Shown: positions 28,998 to 37,647, counted from the first letter of the stretch. The stretch is DNA of 57,139 nucleotides from Weissella viridescens (GCF_003862435.1 NZ_RHGY01000002.1:103723-160861); one strand, 5' to 3'. The notes: generated from the sequence alone by a model not told the origin. Program-made: numbers and translations.

Positions 28998-29012
28998 GAT
29001 CGGAGTAGGTTG

Positions 29013-30266
29013 ATGGCATCTGTCTTAATTATTGGGTCTGGCGCCCGTGAATTTATCTTTGCAAAAACATTTGCAAATTCTGTTGATCATGTTTTTGTCG
29101 CCCCTGGTAATGCCGGGATGCGAGAAGCTGGTTTTGAAACCGTTGATTTAACTGAAATTCCAGATTTAATTACCTTCGCCCAAAGCCAACAAATTGACTT
29201 AACTTTTGTCGGGTCTGAGGCATTGTTAACTGAAGGGATTGTCGATGCCTTTCAAGCTGAAGGTTTAGCCATTTTTGGCCCCACGAAAGCCGCTGCACAA
29301 TTGGAGGGCTCAAAAGCCTTTACGAAATCATTGTTGCACAAATATGATATTCCAACGGCAGCATCCGTCACCGTAACCAGTCATGATGAAGCTGTCCAAA
29401 TCTTACAGAATCATGCTTACCCAGTTGTCGTTAAACTCGATGGCTTGGCACTAGGTAAGGGCGTCAGCATCTATGAACATCCTGAAACTGCCTTAGCGGG
29501 CATTGACATCATTTACCAGCAAGATGAACATGCGCCCTTGGTCATCGAGGAATTCATGCAAGGACCTGAATTTTCAATTTTTTCTTTTGTCGGAAAAGAG
29601 CAAGTTGTCCATGCCCCAATTGCTCAAGATCACAAGCGTTTGTTAGATGGTGATCGCGGACCAAATACTGGCGGTATGGGCGCATATAGTCCCGTGCGTT
29701 GGATTGGAGACGATGTTGTTCAAACGGCGATTAAGTCACTGGTCGAGCCTGTGTTGACAGCGATGCAAACAGAAGGAACACCCTTTGAAGGGATTTTGTA
29801 CACTGGGGTGATGTTGACCGCCGCCGGACCTAAAGTCATTGAATATAATGTCCGCTTTGGTGATCCAGAAGCGCAAGTTGTCCTCCCACAATTAACAAGT
29901 GATTTATATCAAAATATCATGGCCTTAATTGCAGGAAAGCCAACCAGCATGACGTGGCAGGATGCTGATGCTGATGTTTATCTCGGCGTGACACTAGCAG
30001 CGCCAGGGTACCCATTGAATCCTGAAAAAGGTCTGTCATTACCATCATTGCCAAATGATGTTCAAATCGATTATGCTGGTGTTAAGCAGCAAGCAAATCA
30101 ACTTGTTAGTAATGGGGGCCGCGTGCTAACTGCTGTCATCCATCGTCCAACGATGGTGGCAGCGCAAACTGATTTGTATGCCGCCCTTGATCAGACACAC
30201 ACTGACTTGGTCTACCGTCATGATATCGGACACCAAGCGGTGGCAGCAGAATTAGCAGAGGAGTAA
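29013..30266 (+). CDS. purD: Phosphoribosylamine--glycine ligase
   Basis: A 417-aa ATP-grasp GAR synthetase making GAR from phosphoribosylamine and glycine. ATP-grasp features include VVKLDGLALGKGVSIY, VIEEFMQGPEFSIFSF, the family motif LLDGDRGPNTGGMGAYSPV and YNVRFGDPEAQVVLP. The N-terminal motif is usually GxGGREHA; here it reads GSGAREFIFAK, a divergence at otherwise well kept positions. ATG 29013 follows GGAG and is preferred to the in-frame TTG at 29010. It is the last purine-specific gene. Confidence 0.95.
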   Translation: MASVLIIGSGAREFIFAKTFANSVDHVFVAPGNAGMREAGFETVDLTEIPDLITFAQSQQIDLTFVGSEALLTEGIVDAFQAEGLAIFGPTKAAAQLEGSKAFTKSLLHKYDIPTAASVTVTSHDEAVQILQNHAYPVVVKLDGLALGKGVSIYEHPETALAGIDIIYQQDEHAPLVIEEFMQGPEFSIFSFVGKEQVVHAPIAQDHKRLLDGDRGPNTGGMGAYSPVRWIGDDVVQTAIKSLVEPVLTAMQTEGTPFEGILYTGVMLTAAGPKVIEYNVRFGDPEAQVVLPQLTSDLYQNIMALIAGKPTSMTWQDADADVYLGVTLAAPGYPLNPEKGLSLPSLPNDVQIDYAGVKQQANQLVSNGGRVLTAVIHRPTMVAAQTDLYAALDQTHTDLVYRHDIGHQAVAAELAEE

Positions 30267-30272
30267 TGGCAG

Positions 30273-31934
30273 ATGTTAAGTGATATTGAAATTGCACAGG
30301 CCGCAGAAGTTTGGCCAATTGAAAAGATTGCCGATAAGATTGGACTTGAAAAATCCGAATGGCAACCGTATGGCTGGGATAAAGCCAAAATTACGTTGGG
30401 GCACGAGCATGATGATGACCCGTTGGGTAAATTAATTTTAGTAACATCAATTAATCCAACCGCCGCTGGTGAAGGAAAATCAACAGTTACGGTGGGATTA
30501 GGCGATGCTCTTGCTAAAATTGATGAAAAAACCATGATTGCTTTGCGCGAACCATCTTTGGGCCCTGTCATGGGGATGAAGGGTGGCGCAACTGGTGGTG
30601 GTTATTCACAAGTGATTCCAATGGCGGACATTAACCTACACTTCACAGGTGATTTCCATGCGTTAACGAGTGCGCACAACACGTTAGCGGCATTAATTGA
30701 TAATAGTATTTATCAAGGTAATCCGTTAAATATTGATCCACGTCGTGTGCTGTGGAAGCGCGCCTTAGACGTTAATGACCGGGCGTTACGTCACGCGACA
30801 ATTGGACTTGGTGGTCCAACAAGTGGTGTGCCTCGTGAAGATGGCTTTGATATTACCGTTGCATCCGAACTCATGGCTATTTTAACGTTATCGACTGACT
30901 TGATGGACATGAAGCAACGTATTGAAAAGATTGTCATTGCAGATACGTACGACCGTCAACCGGTCACAGTTGCCGACTTGAGTGTAGCTGGTGCCTTAAC
31001 GACTTTGTTGAAGGATGCGATTCATCCAAATTTGGTTCAAACATTGGCCCACACGCCAACGTTGATTCACGGTGGACCTTTTGCCAATATTGCGCAAGGA
31101 ACGAATTCCGTTCAAGCAACCAAGACCGCTCTGCAGTTATCAAACTACGTTGTCACGGAAGCTGGCTTCGGTGCTGACCTTGGTGGTGAGAAGTTCTTAG
31201 ACTTTAAAGTGCCACTTTTGGGGAAGACACCGGATACCATCGTAATCGTCGCCACAGTGCGAGCTTTGAAGATGCACGGTGGCCTAGCCAAAGATGAACT
31301 CAAGCATCCAAACGTGGCTGCGCTGCAAAATGGATTAGCTAATCTGGGACAACACCTATCAAGCATGAAGCGTTATGGGGTGCCTGTTGTGGTCGCCATT
31401 AATCAATTTACGGATGACACACCTGAAGAACTTCAAACCATCAAAGATTACGCTGCTGAATTTGATGTACCAGCCTATGTTGCCGATGTCTGGGGACAAG
31501 GCGGGGATGGTGCCCAAGAGTTAGCTGCCGGTGTGATTGAAGCAACACAACAGCCATCAGACTTTACGCCACTTTATACGCCTGAAGATGCCGCAATTGA
31601 TAAGCTAAATAAAATTGCCCAAACGATTTATGGTGCCCAGGGCGTAGAACTTTCTGAAAAGGCACAAAAGCAACTCAAGCGCTTCGCAAAATATGGTTGG
31701 GATAAATTGCCAATCATCATGGCCAAAACGCAATACTCACTTTCTGATGATCCTAAGAAATTAGGTGCACCATCAGACTTCACAATTCATGTACGTGAAT
31801 TTGTTCCAAAACTAGGCGCTGGTTTTTTAGTTGCGATGACTGGTTCAATCTTAACGATGCCAGGCTTGCCTAAGCACCCAGCTGCATATGACATTGATAT
31901 TGACGAGGACGGTACAATCCGTGGCTTATTCTAG
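30273..31934 (+). CDS. fhs: Formate--tetrahydrofolate ligase
   Basis: A 553-aa ATP-dependent ligase forming 10-formyl-THF from formate and THF. The ATP site [19 protein letters not shown], the N-terminal [31 protein letters not shown] and [11 protein letters not shown] are family signatures. It starts 6 nt after purD with GAGGAG upstream, so it is cotranscribed with the purine genes. Its product is the formyl donor for PurN and PurH, which explains the linkage. Confidence 0.97.
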   Translation: MLSDIEIAQAAEVWPIEKIADKIGLEKSEWQPYGWDKAKITLGHEHDDDPLGKLILVTSINPTAAGEGKSTVTVGLGDALAKIDEKTMIALREPSLGPVMGMKGGATGGGYSQVIPMADINLHFTGDFHALTSAHNTLAALIDNSIYQGNPLNIDPRRVLWKRALDVNDRALRHATIGLGGPTSGVPREDGFDITVASELMAILTLSTDLMDMKQRIEKIVIADTYDRQPVTVADLSVAGALTTLLKDAIHPNLVQTLAHTPTLIHGGPFANIAQGTNSVQATKTALQLSNYVVTEAGFGADLGGEKFLDFKVPLLGKTPDTIVIVATVRALKMHGGLAKDELKHPNVAALQNGLANLGQHLSSMKRYGVPVVVAINQFTDDTPEELQTIKDYAAEFDVPAYVADVWGQGGDGAQELAAGVIEATQQPSDFTPLYTPEDAAIDKLNKIAQTIYGAQGVELSEKAQKQLKRFAKYGWDKLPIIMAKTQYSLSDDPKKLGAPSDFTIHVREFVPKLGAGFLVAMTGSILTMPGLPKHPAAYDIDIDEDGTIRGLF

Positions 31935-31953
31935 GACCCAATTATTGGATGCG

Positions 31954-31981
31954 ATGGGTATGCCTCCGTAAGGGTGCCCAT
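31954..31981 (+). other. Hairpin between fhs and ribB
   Basis: ATGGG (31954-31958) pairs with CCCAT (31977-31981), with an inner CCT/AGG and loop CCGTA. It lacks a T-tract directly after it, and it does not show the FMN-riboswitch sequence blocks. It could be a processing site or a weak attenuator. A TTGACT starting at its last base may serve as a -35 for ribB (with TTTATT at 32005-32010). Confidence 0.3.
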
Positions 31982-32033
31982 TGACTCTGTTCTGTTACTG
32001 TTGTTTTATTTATATTTAAGGAGCGAATATTTC

Positions 32034-32666
32034 ATGAACACTTCAATCGAAGATGCTGTCCGTTACATGGCCCAAGGTGGGCTGGCCGTTATTGTTGATG
32101 ATGAGAACCGTGAGAATGAAGGGGATTTGGTTGGCATCGGATCTAAGATGACCCCCGAAAATGTCAACTTTATGGTCACCCATGCCCGCGGTCTCCTTTG
32201 TGCCCCAATTACGCAATCAATTGCCGATCGTTTAGGATTGGTACAAATGGTTGAGAACAACACCGAAGTGAACGGAACGCGTTTCACGCTTTCTATCGAT
32301 GGGAGTCATGCTGCAACTGGTGTCACGACTGGTGTTTCTGCCTTTGATCGTTCAGCAACGTTGCAACATTTAGCTGACCCAAATGCCAAGGCTGAAGATT
32401 TTGTTCATCCTGGTCACAGTTTCCCGCTCGTCGGTGAAGATGGTGGGGTGATGGCTCGCGATGGTCATACTGAAGCTGCCATTGATTTAGCACGTTTGGC
32501 TGGTGAAACTGAAGTTGGTGCAATTTGTGAGATCTTACTTGAAGATGGTCACATGGCTCGTGAAGCAGATTTACGTCAATTTGCCGAAGACTTTGATTTA
32601 CCTTTTATTTCAATCGAACAACTAACAGACTATGTTCGTGAACATGGTAACTCCGCCATTGTTTAG
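32034..32666 (+). CDS. ribB: Stand-alone 3,4-dihydroxy-2-butanone 4-phosphate synthase
   Basis: A 210-aa RibB that converts ribulose 5-phosphate to 3,4-dihydroxy-2-butanone 4-phosphate and formate. The metal/substrate acidic loop VDDENRENEGDLVG, the TGVSAFDRSATLQ segment, HPGHSFPL and RDGHTEAAIDLARLAG are present, so the active site appears intact. It lacks the GTP cyclohydrolase II domain fused in most Firmicutes RibBA proteins, and no other riboflavin gene is nearby. The start at 32034 follows AAGGAG. Because RibB releases formate, its place after fhs may be meaningful, but that is inference. Confidence 0.93.
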   Translation: MNTSIEDAVRYMAQGGLAVIVDDENRENEGDLVGIGSKMTPENVNFMVTHARGLLCAPITQSIADRLGLVQMVENNTEVNGTRFTLSIDGSHAATGVTTGVSAFDRSATLQHLADPNAKAEDFVHPGHSFPLVGEDGGVMARDGHTEAAIDLARLAGETEVGAICEILLEDGHMAREADLRQFAEDFDLPFISIEQLTDYVREHGNSAIV

Positions 32667-32686
32667 TCCTAGAACATAAAGATAAT

Positions 32687-32726
32687 AAAAAAGCTTAACT
32701 GATTTGAAATCAGTTAAGCTTTTTTT
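32687..32726. terminator. Bidirectional terminator between ribB and a convergent dehydrogenase gene
   Basis: A long A/T-flanked stem AAAAAAGCTTAACTGAT / ATCAGTTAAGCTTTTTT around a short TTGAA-type loop. It ends the purine/ribB transcript and, on the other strand, the first HicDH-like gene. Confidence 0.88.
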
Positions 32727-32736
32727 GATGCTTTAA

Positions 32737-33687
32737 TTAGAGTTCATCATTTTCAATTTTTTCAAGTAAGAGGTGATAACGTTCAGTCACGAAATCATAA
32801 GAACCCGTTAGCTTTGATTCTTCTTCGTCCGTTAAGTGTAAATGACCATGGCCTAACACACCATCGCGACCAACAACAGCTGGATATGATAGGGCAACTT
32901 CATGGCCATCACGGAACGTTGAAACAGGTAATTCTTCATGGCTATCATTCAAAATCGTTTCTGTCAAACGGAGGGCAGACGCGGCAATCGCATAACTTGT
33001 GTAACCCTTACCGTTCAACACACGGTATCCATTATCGCGTGAGATATTAGCAATTTGATTGAGGTCAATGCCTTTTTCTTCGGCAACAGGTTCGATAGAT
33101 TCATCCAAAATTTTAACAGTTGACCATGCCGTAAATTGTGAATTTCCGTGTTCACCTAAGTTGTACCCTTGAACTGAACGTGGATCAACATCAAAGGTTT
33201 CACCAACGGCATTCTTCATACGTGCAGTATCAAGTAGGGTTCCGGTTCCGATTACTTTTTCCTTTGGGAAGCCAGTTAACTTTTGGTAGAGGGTCACAAT
33301 AACATCATTTGGATTTGTAATAACAACTAGAACACCATTAAACTTAGTTGCCTTCAACTTTTCCGCCACTGACTTCAATTGCTTGGCATTATATTCAGCT
33401 TCGATAAAGCGGGCATTGCCACCAGTGGCATTTTTTTGAAGCCCAATGTTACCAAGTGCAGAAATAATGACGTCAGCATCGTCCAGCGCATCCCAATCAT
33501 TTGAAATAATGTTAGCATGATGCTTCAAATTTGGTTGTGCTTCAATCAAATCTAACACCTCAGAATCTAATTTTTCAGGATTTGAATCAATGAGGACATA
33601 GTCATCAGCCAATCCTTGAAAAATAGCGCCTTCAGCGACTGCTCCACCAACGTGCCCAGTTCCAATAATACCAATCTTTCGTGTCAT
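32737..33687 (-). CDS. L-2-hydroxyisocaproate dehydrogenase-like enzyme (paralogue 1)
   Basis: A 316-aa NAD-dependent member of the lactate/malate dehydrogenase superfamily. GIIGTGHVGGAVAEG is the NAD motif; catalytic residues are in GTLLDTARM (Asp, Arg) and GEHGNSQFTAW (His). The coenzyme-loop DVIISALGNIGLQKN, lacking the usual lactate dehydrogenase GxxQKPGETR pattern, and NGKGYTSYAIAASALRL match the L-HicDH described from Weissella confusa. Such enzymes reduce branched or aromatic 2-oxo acids to L-2-hydroxy acids. Lactate dehydrogenase activity cannot be ruled out. TGAGG precedes the start. Its promoter is nearly identical to that of the aminotransferase operon. Confidence 0.88.
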   Translation of the reverse strand: MTRKIGIIGTGHVGGAVAEGAIFQGLADDYVLIDSNPEKLDSEVLDLIEAQPNLKHHANIISNDWDALDDADVIISALGNIGLQKNATGGNARFIEAEYNAKQLKSVAEKLKATKFNGVLVVITNPNDVIVTLYQKLTGFPKEKVIGTGTLLDTARMKNAVGETFDVDPRSVQGYNLGEHGNSQFTAWSTVKILDESIEPVAEEKGIDLNQIANISRDNGYRVLNGKGYTSYAIAASALRLTETILNDSHEELPVSTFRDGHEVALSYPAVVGRDGVLGHGHLHLTDEEESKLTGSYDFVTERYHLLLEKIENDEL

Positions 33688-33731
33688 GTGCTTACCTCAT
33701 TTCGTTGTCTAGTTGCTTGTTTATGGTTGCA

Positions 33732-33760
33732 ATATTAAATCTTTTCTCATTTGTTGTCAA
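33732..33760 (-). promoter_or_regulatory. Promoter of HicDH-like paralogue 1
   Basis: On the minus strand: perfect TTGACA (33760-33755), 17-bp spacer, TAATAT (33737-33732). The spacer contains AAATGAGAAAA. The element aligns with the promoter at 37648-37676 at 25 of 29 positions, so either a duplication or a shared control site is present. Confidence 0.75.
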
Positions 33761-33882
33761 TAAATCTCACTAAATTCATAGATAAATGATAAAACATCAA
33801 TTTATCTGATATTTCCATGTTGTTCTACATACAGGTGAAAGATAGACTTGATTCAACTTATATGCACACAAAATTTTGGCGT

Positions 33883-33910
33883 TTGCACAATCTTTGTAAG
33901 CGCATACATT
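33883..33910 (+). promoter_or_regulatory. Candidate promoter of the GntP-type permease gene
   Basis: TTGCAC (33883-33888), 16-bp spacer, TACATT (33905-33910). It is moderate in strength and is overlapped by a cre site and an inverted repeat. Confidence 0.45.
33895..33908 (+). promoter_or_regulatory. CcpA cre site upstream of the GntP-type permease gene
   Basis: TGTAAGCGCATACA matches 13 of 14 positions of the cre consensus TGWAARCGYTWNCW. It lies between the proposed -35 and -10 elements, the position that gives carbon catabolite repression. Confidence 0.7.
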
Positions 33911-33926
33911 CGCTTTAGAATGTATG
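33903..33926 (+). promoter_or_regulatory. Perfect 9-bp inverted repeat, probable operator
   Basis: CATACATTC (33903-33911) and GAATGTATG (33918-33926) separated by GCTTTA. It covers the proposed -10 and start-site region and overlaps the right half of the cre. No T-tract follows, so it is more likely a protein-binding site than a terminator. Confidence 0.55.
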
Positions 33927-33982
33927 TTAAACTAATTTCAGAAAGTTATATTTCACAAATTTATTTGAGTTGGAGAGAACTT

Positions 33983-35338
33983 ATGGAGTCACTTATTGTA
34001 TTGTTTTTGGGGATTGCTTTGTTATTGTTCTTAATTATCAAAGTTAAGATGAATACATTCATTGCACTCATTTTCACCTCCGTTGTCGTGGGATTAGGAC
34101 TGGGTATGAACTTTATCGAAATTCCACTTTCAATCGAGAAGGGGATTGGTAGTTCATTGGGGGAACTAGCCATTGTCTTTGGGTTCGGAGCCATCTTAGG
34201 ACGCCTCGTTTCTGATGCTGGTGGTGCTTATCGAATTGCCCATACCTTGATCAATATCTTCGGACGCAAGTATGTGCAAATTGCGGTTATGATTGCTTCT
34301 TTCATTTTAGGAATTGCGTTGTTTTTCGAAGTTGGTATGGTTATTCTAATTCCAATTGTCTTCGCAATTGCGCTTGAAGTTGGGGTACCATTACTTTACT
34401 TAGGAATTCCAATGGCGGCTGCTTTGTCAGTCACTCATGGATTCTTACCGCCACATCCAGCACCAACAGCTATTACCGCTGCGTTGGGTGCTAATCCAGG
34501 TCACGTCTTGATGTATGGATTTTTAATTGCTGTCCCTGCAGCATTGATTGCTGGTCCGGTCTTTACAAAAGTTGCACAAAAGTATGCACCAGACGCGTTC
34601 AAGATTAAAAAAGAATTGAGTGCCTTTGGTGAAGTAAAGTCATTCTCGCTAGCGGATACTCCTTCATTTGGATTGGCTTTATTGACGAGTTTATTCCCAG
34701 TTATCTTGATGGGACTCACAACACTTTACACCGTTGTGATGCATGATGGGGTGGCGCCAAGCAAAGCCAGTGGTATTGATAGTTTTGTGGCAATGATTGG
34801 AAATCCGGTTGGAGCCATGATTATTTCTTTGGCGTTCGCACTCTGGTCAATGGGCTGGCATCAACGTAAGTCAGCTAAGCAAATGAATGCCACCATTGAA
34901 TCAGCCGTGAAGTCTATCGCCATGTTATTGCTTATCATTGGTGGTGGTGCTGCCTTCAAGCAGATTTTGATTGACGGTGGTATTTCAAATGAAATTTCAC
35001 ATCTGTTCATGAACTCAGCCTTATCACCATTATTGCTCGCATGGATTATTACCGTAGTCCTACGAGTGGCCTTGGGTTCAGCAACCGTCGCTGCATTGAC
35101 AGCAGCAGGGCTAGTACAACCATTGATGGTTTCAGCTTCTGTGAACCCAGCCTTAATGGTCCTATCAATTGGGGCCGGCTCATTGGCAGCTTCCCACGTA
35201 AATGATGCTGGTTTCTGGATGTTTAAAGAATACTTTGACCTCAGCGTTAAGCAAACCTTGCAAATCTGGACAGTACTTGAGACTTTAATCTCAGTTGTTG
35301 GATTGATTATGGTTTTGTTGCTAAGTCTAGTCGTATAA
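33983..35338 (+). CDS. GntP-family gluconate/organic acid:H+ symporter
   Basis: A 451-aa permease with 12 or more hydrophobic segments, of the gluconate permease (GntP) family. Typical segments are GFGAILGRLVSDAGGAYRIAHTLI, HGFLPPHPAPTAITAALGANPGHVLMYG and the C-terminal GAGSLAASHVNDAGFWMFKEYFDLSVKQTLQIWTVLETLIS. ATG 33983 with GGAGAG is chosen; the longer open frame crosses the promoter. Known members carry gluconate, idonate or glycerate-like hydroxy acids. No gluconate kinase is adjacent; instead two hydroxyacid dehydrogenase genes flank it, so a 2-hydroxy acid or gluconate are both possible substrates. Confidence 0.9.
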   Translation: MESLIVLFLGIALLLFLIIKVKMNTFIALIFTSVVVGLGLGMNFIEIPLSIEKGIGSSLGELAIVFGFGAILGRLVSDAGGAYRIAHTLINIFGRKYVQIAVMIASFILGIALFFEVGMVILIPIVFAIALEVGVPLLYLGIPMAAALSVTHGFLPPHPAPTAITAALGANPGHVLMYGFLIAVPAALIAGPVFTKVAQKYAPDAFKIKKELSAFGEVKSFSLADTPSFGLALLTSLFPVILMGLTTLYTVVMHDGVAPSKASGIDSFVAMIGNPVGAMIISLAFALWSMGWHQRKSAKQMNATIESAVKSIAMLLLIIGGGAAFKQILIDGGISNEISHLFMNSALSPLLLAWIITVVLRVALGSATVAALTAAGLVQPLMVSASVNPALMVLSIGAGSLAASHVNDAGFWMFKEYFDLSVKQTLQIWTVLETLISVVGLIMVLLLSLVV

Positions 35339-35346
35339 AACTAAAT

Positions 35347-35385
35347 AAAAAGATGTCTTCGTTACAAGTGAAGATGTCTTTTTTT
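35347..35385 (+). terminator. Rho-independent terminator of the permease gene
   Basis: Stem AAAGATGTCTTC / GAAGATGTCTTT, fully paired when two G-T pairs are counted, 9-nt loop, T-tract. Confidence 0.8.
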
Positions 35386-35387
35386 AT

Positions 35388-35424
35388 AAAAAAAAGGAAG
35401 GTAGCGGGGGCTACCTTCCTTTTT
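35388..35424 (-). terminator. Terminator of the aminotransferase-HicDH operon
   Basis: A 15-bp perfect stem AAAAAGGAAGGTAGC / GCTACCTTCCTTTTT with a 4-G loop. It lies 6 nt beyond the dehydrogenase stop codon on the minus strand. Confidence 0.88.
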
Positions 35425-35429
35425 AATTT

Positions 35430-36374
35430 TTAGTACTCATCTAAATGTGCCACAATGTCATGGTACTTATCTGAAACAAATTTGTATGATTCAGCTAACT
35501 TTTCTTCTTCAGCATCAGTGAGATCCAAATCAGCTTGTTGCAAAATGCCTTCACGACCAACGACAGCAGGGTATGAGAGATAAACATCATGTCCTGGACG
35601 TAAGTTAGAAACGGGCAATTCGCTATGACTATCTGAAAGAATGGCTTCAGTTAGTCGAATTGCTGCACCAGCAATGGCATAATTTGTATATCCCTTGGCT
35701 TGGAAGAGAAAATGACCATTATTGCGGGACGTGTCTTCGATGTCTGCCAAATCGACACCTTCACGTTCCGCAATTGGAATAATCGGATGATCCAAGATTT
35801 TCACATTAGACCAGGCTGTGAACTGTGAATTACCATGTTCACCTAAGTTATAACCGCTGACAGAACGCGCATCTAAATTAAAGGCTTTACCAACGCCATT
35901 TAACATCCGTGCCGTATCAAGTAATGTCCCCGTCCCAATTACCTTATTTTGAGGGTAGCCCGTCAATTTTTGATAGAGAGTAACCATAATATCATTTGGG
36001 TTTGTAATCACAATTAAAACCCCATGGAATTTAGTTGCCCGTAAATGCTCAGCAACTGATTTAACCTGTTTGACATTGTGGGGCACCTCAATAAAGCGGG
36101 AATTGGTACCTGGGTTCGTTTTTTGCAAAGCAATCTTACCAACAGATGAAATGACAACATCAGCGTCATCAAGTGCAGACCAATCATTGACGGTAATGTT
36201 TGCATGGTGCTTCAAATTTGGTTGTGCTTCAGTCAAATCAAGGGCTTCAGCTTCAACGTGGTCGACGTCTGTATCAATCAGGACATAATCATCAGCAACG
36301 CCTTGAACGACGGCGCTGTGCGCAATCGCACCACCAACATGTCCGACACCAATAATTCCAATCTTTCTAGTCAT
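35430..36374 (-). CDS. L-2-hydroxyisocaproate dehydrogenase-like enzyme (paralogue 2)
   Basis: A 314-aa paralogue of the gene at 32737, sharing GIIGVGHVGGAIAHSAVVQGVADDYVLID, GTLLDTARM, GYNLGEHGNSQFTAWSNVKILD and KGYTNYAIAGAAIRLTEAIL. Differences lie mainly in the substrate loop (SSVGKIALQKTNPGTNSRF against SALGNIGLQKNATGGNARF), which suggests different 2-oxo acid preference. It is 21 nt downstream of the aminotransferase gene with no terminator between, so the two are almost certainly one transcript: transamination followed by NADH-dependent reduction. Confidence 0.88.
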   Translation of the reverse strand: MTRKIGIIGVGHVGGAIAHSAVVQGVADDYVLIDTDVDHVEAEALDLTEAQPNLKHHANITVNDWSALDDADVVISSVGKIALQKTNPGTNSRFIEVPHNVKQVKSVAEHLRATKFHGVLIVITNPNDIMVTLYQKLTGYPQNKVIGTGTLLDTARMLNGVGKAFNLDARSVSGYNLGEHGNSQFTAWSNVKILDHPIIPIAEREGVDLADIEDTSRNNGHFLFQAKGYTNYAIAGAAIRLTEAILSDSHSELPVSNLRPGHDVYLSYPAVVGREGILQQADLDLTDAEEEKLAESYKFVSDKYHDIVAHLDEY

Positions 36375-36395
36375 AAGCTGAACGACCTTTCTGAG

Positions 36396-37568
36396 CTATT
36401 GCTCTTCCAAAAAACGTGCGATGCGACCAACGGCTTCTTCCAAAGTCGCCTTACTTGATGCGTAACTCATCCGGAAATGACCTTCACCACCTGGGCCAAA
36501 AGCCTGACCAGGAACCGTTCCAACCTTGGCTTTAAGGGCCAAGTCAGTAACGAAGGCAGGATCATCATCCCCATATGCTTCAGGAATACGAGGGAAGAGG
36601 TAGAAAGCACCTTCCGGATTATCTAACTCGAAACCAAGATCACGTAAGGCATTGACCAGGTAATCACGCCGACCTTCATATTCGTCATTCATTTCCATGG
36701 TTGCTTGGTGACCGGCTGGGGTACCAAGTGCCACAGTTGCAGCAGCAGCCATTGGGTTTGGCGTTGTCGTCACGGCCATTTGGTGCACGAGGGCAGGTCC
36801 TTGAACTAAGTCGGCGGGTCCGGCGATGAAACCTAGACGGTAGCCGGTCATGGCATGGGACTTAGAAACGCCATTCAAAATCAACGTTTGCTCTGGCAAG
36901 AATTCCGCGATTGAATGGTGGTCTTGGTCATAAGTGAGTTCTGAATAAATTTCATCGGCGATGACGACAATATCAGTATCCTTAAGCACATCCGCCAAAG
37001 CCTTAAGTTGTTCAACTGAATAAGTACGACCGGTTGGATTTCCAGGATAGTTGAGAATCAAAAGCTTAATTGCATCCCCATATTCATCTAAGGTAGCTTC
37101 CAAACGCTCAGGGGTAAGGATGAAATCGTCATCGGCCGTATTAACTAAGAGTGGGTCAGCACCCAAAATCAAAGTATCTGATTCATAAAGGGGGAAGGTT
37201 GGGGTTGGGATAAGTACCTTATCACCAGGATTGACGAAAGCAGCGATTGTATCGTAAATCGCCTCAGTTGCGCCAACTGTAACCACGATGTTCTTATCGG
37301 CATCGTATGTTAAGTTATAGCGTGACTTCATAAAGTCCGCGATGGCTTCACGCAGTTCTTGCGTACCGAGTGAAGGTCCATAATGTGAGTCATTGTCAGC
37401 GATACTGTCAATGGCAGCTTGTTTGCTGACTTCAGGAACATTGAAATCAGGCTCACCCAACGTCAATTTAATAATGTCATCAATTTTTGAGAACTGGTTA
37501 TCATATTCACGGATAATATTAGGGGTGACACGACTCAGATTTTTGTTAGCTGGTAAAGATTTTGGCAT
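36396..37568 (-). CDS. PLP-dependent class I/II aminotransferase (PatA/AraT-like)
   Basis: A 390-aa fold-type I aminotransferase. Visible are LTLGEPDFNVP, HYGPSLGTQELREAIADFM, the PLP-binding VGATEAI, NYPGNPTGRTYS, ADEIYSELTYD and the Schiff-base Lys in LNGVSKSHAMTGYRLGFIAGP, with the carboxylate Arg in HFRMSYASS. The subgroup includes aromatic and branched-chain aminotransferases and N-acetyl-LL-diaminopimelate aminotransferase (PatA), so alternatives exist. The downstream HicDH-like gene favours a role in amino-acid catabolism. Start 37568 follows AGGAG; a six-residue extension is unsupported. Confidence 0.88.
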   Translation of the reverse strand: MPKSLPANKNLSRVTPNIIREYDNQFSKIDDIIKLTLGEPDFNVPEVSKQAAIDSIADNDSHYGPSLGTQELREAIADFMKSRYNLTYDADKNIVVTVGATEAIYDTIAAFVNPGDKVLIPTPTFPLYESDTLILGADPLLVNTADDDFILTPERLEATLDEYGDAIKLLILNYPGNPTGRTYSVEQLKALADVLKDTDIVVIADEIYSELTYDQDHHSIAEFLPEQTLILNGVSKSHAMTGYRLGFIAGPADLVQGPALVHQMAVTTTPNPMAAAATVALGTPAGHQATMEMNDEYEGRRDYLVNALRDLGFELDNPEGAFYLFPRIPEAYGDDDPAFVTDLALKAKVGTVPGQAFGPGGEGHFRMSYASSKATLEEAVGRIARFLEEQ

Positions 37569-37647
37569 AGGTTTGCTCCTTAGCAAATAGGTTTTAAGTT
37601 CATTTTAGGTTACCAAACACAGGTATGTGTTCGTATTGTTGATGCTA

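Noticed and set aside
31935-32033. Possible FMN riboswitch before ribB
   Set aside because: The conserved RFN sequence blocks are absent; only a simple hairpin with an internal loop is present.
32737-33687. Calling the two dehydrogenases plain L-lactate dehydrogenases
   Set aside because: The substrate loop lacks the typical lactate dehydrogenase pattern and the sequences follow L-2-hydroxyisocaproate dehydrogenase more closely, although activity on pyruvate remains possible.
33848-33982. N-terminal extension of the GntP-type permease
   Set aside because: The extended frame has no binding site, runs through the cre, inverted repeat and promoter, and adds sequence absent from the family.
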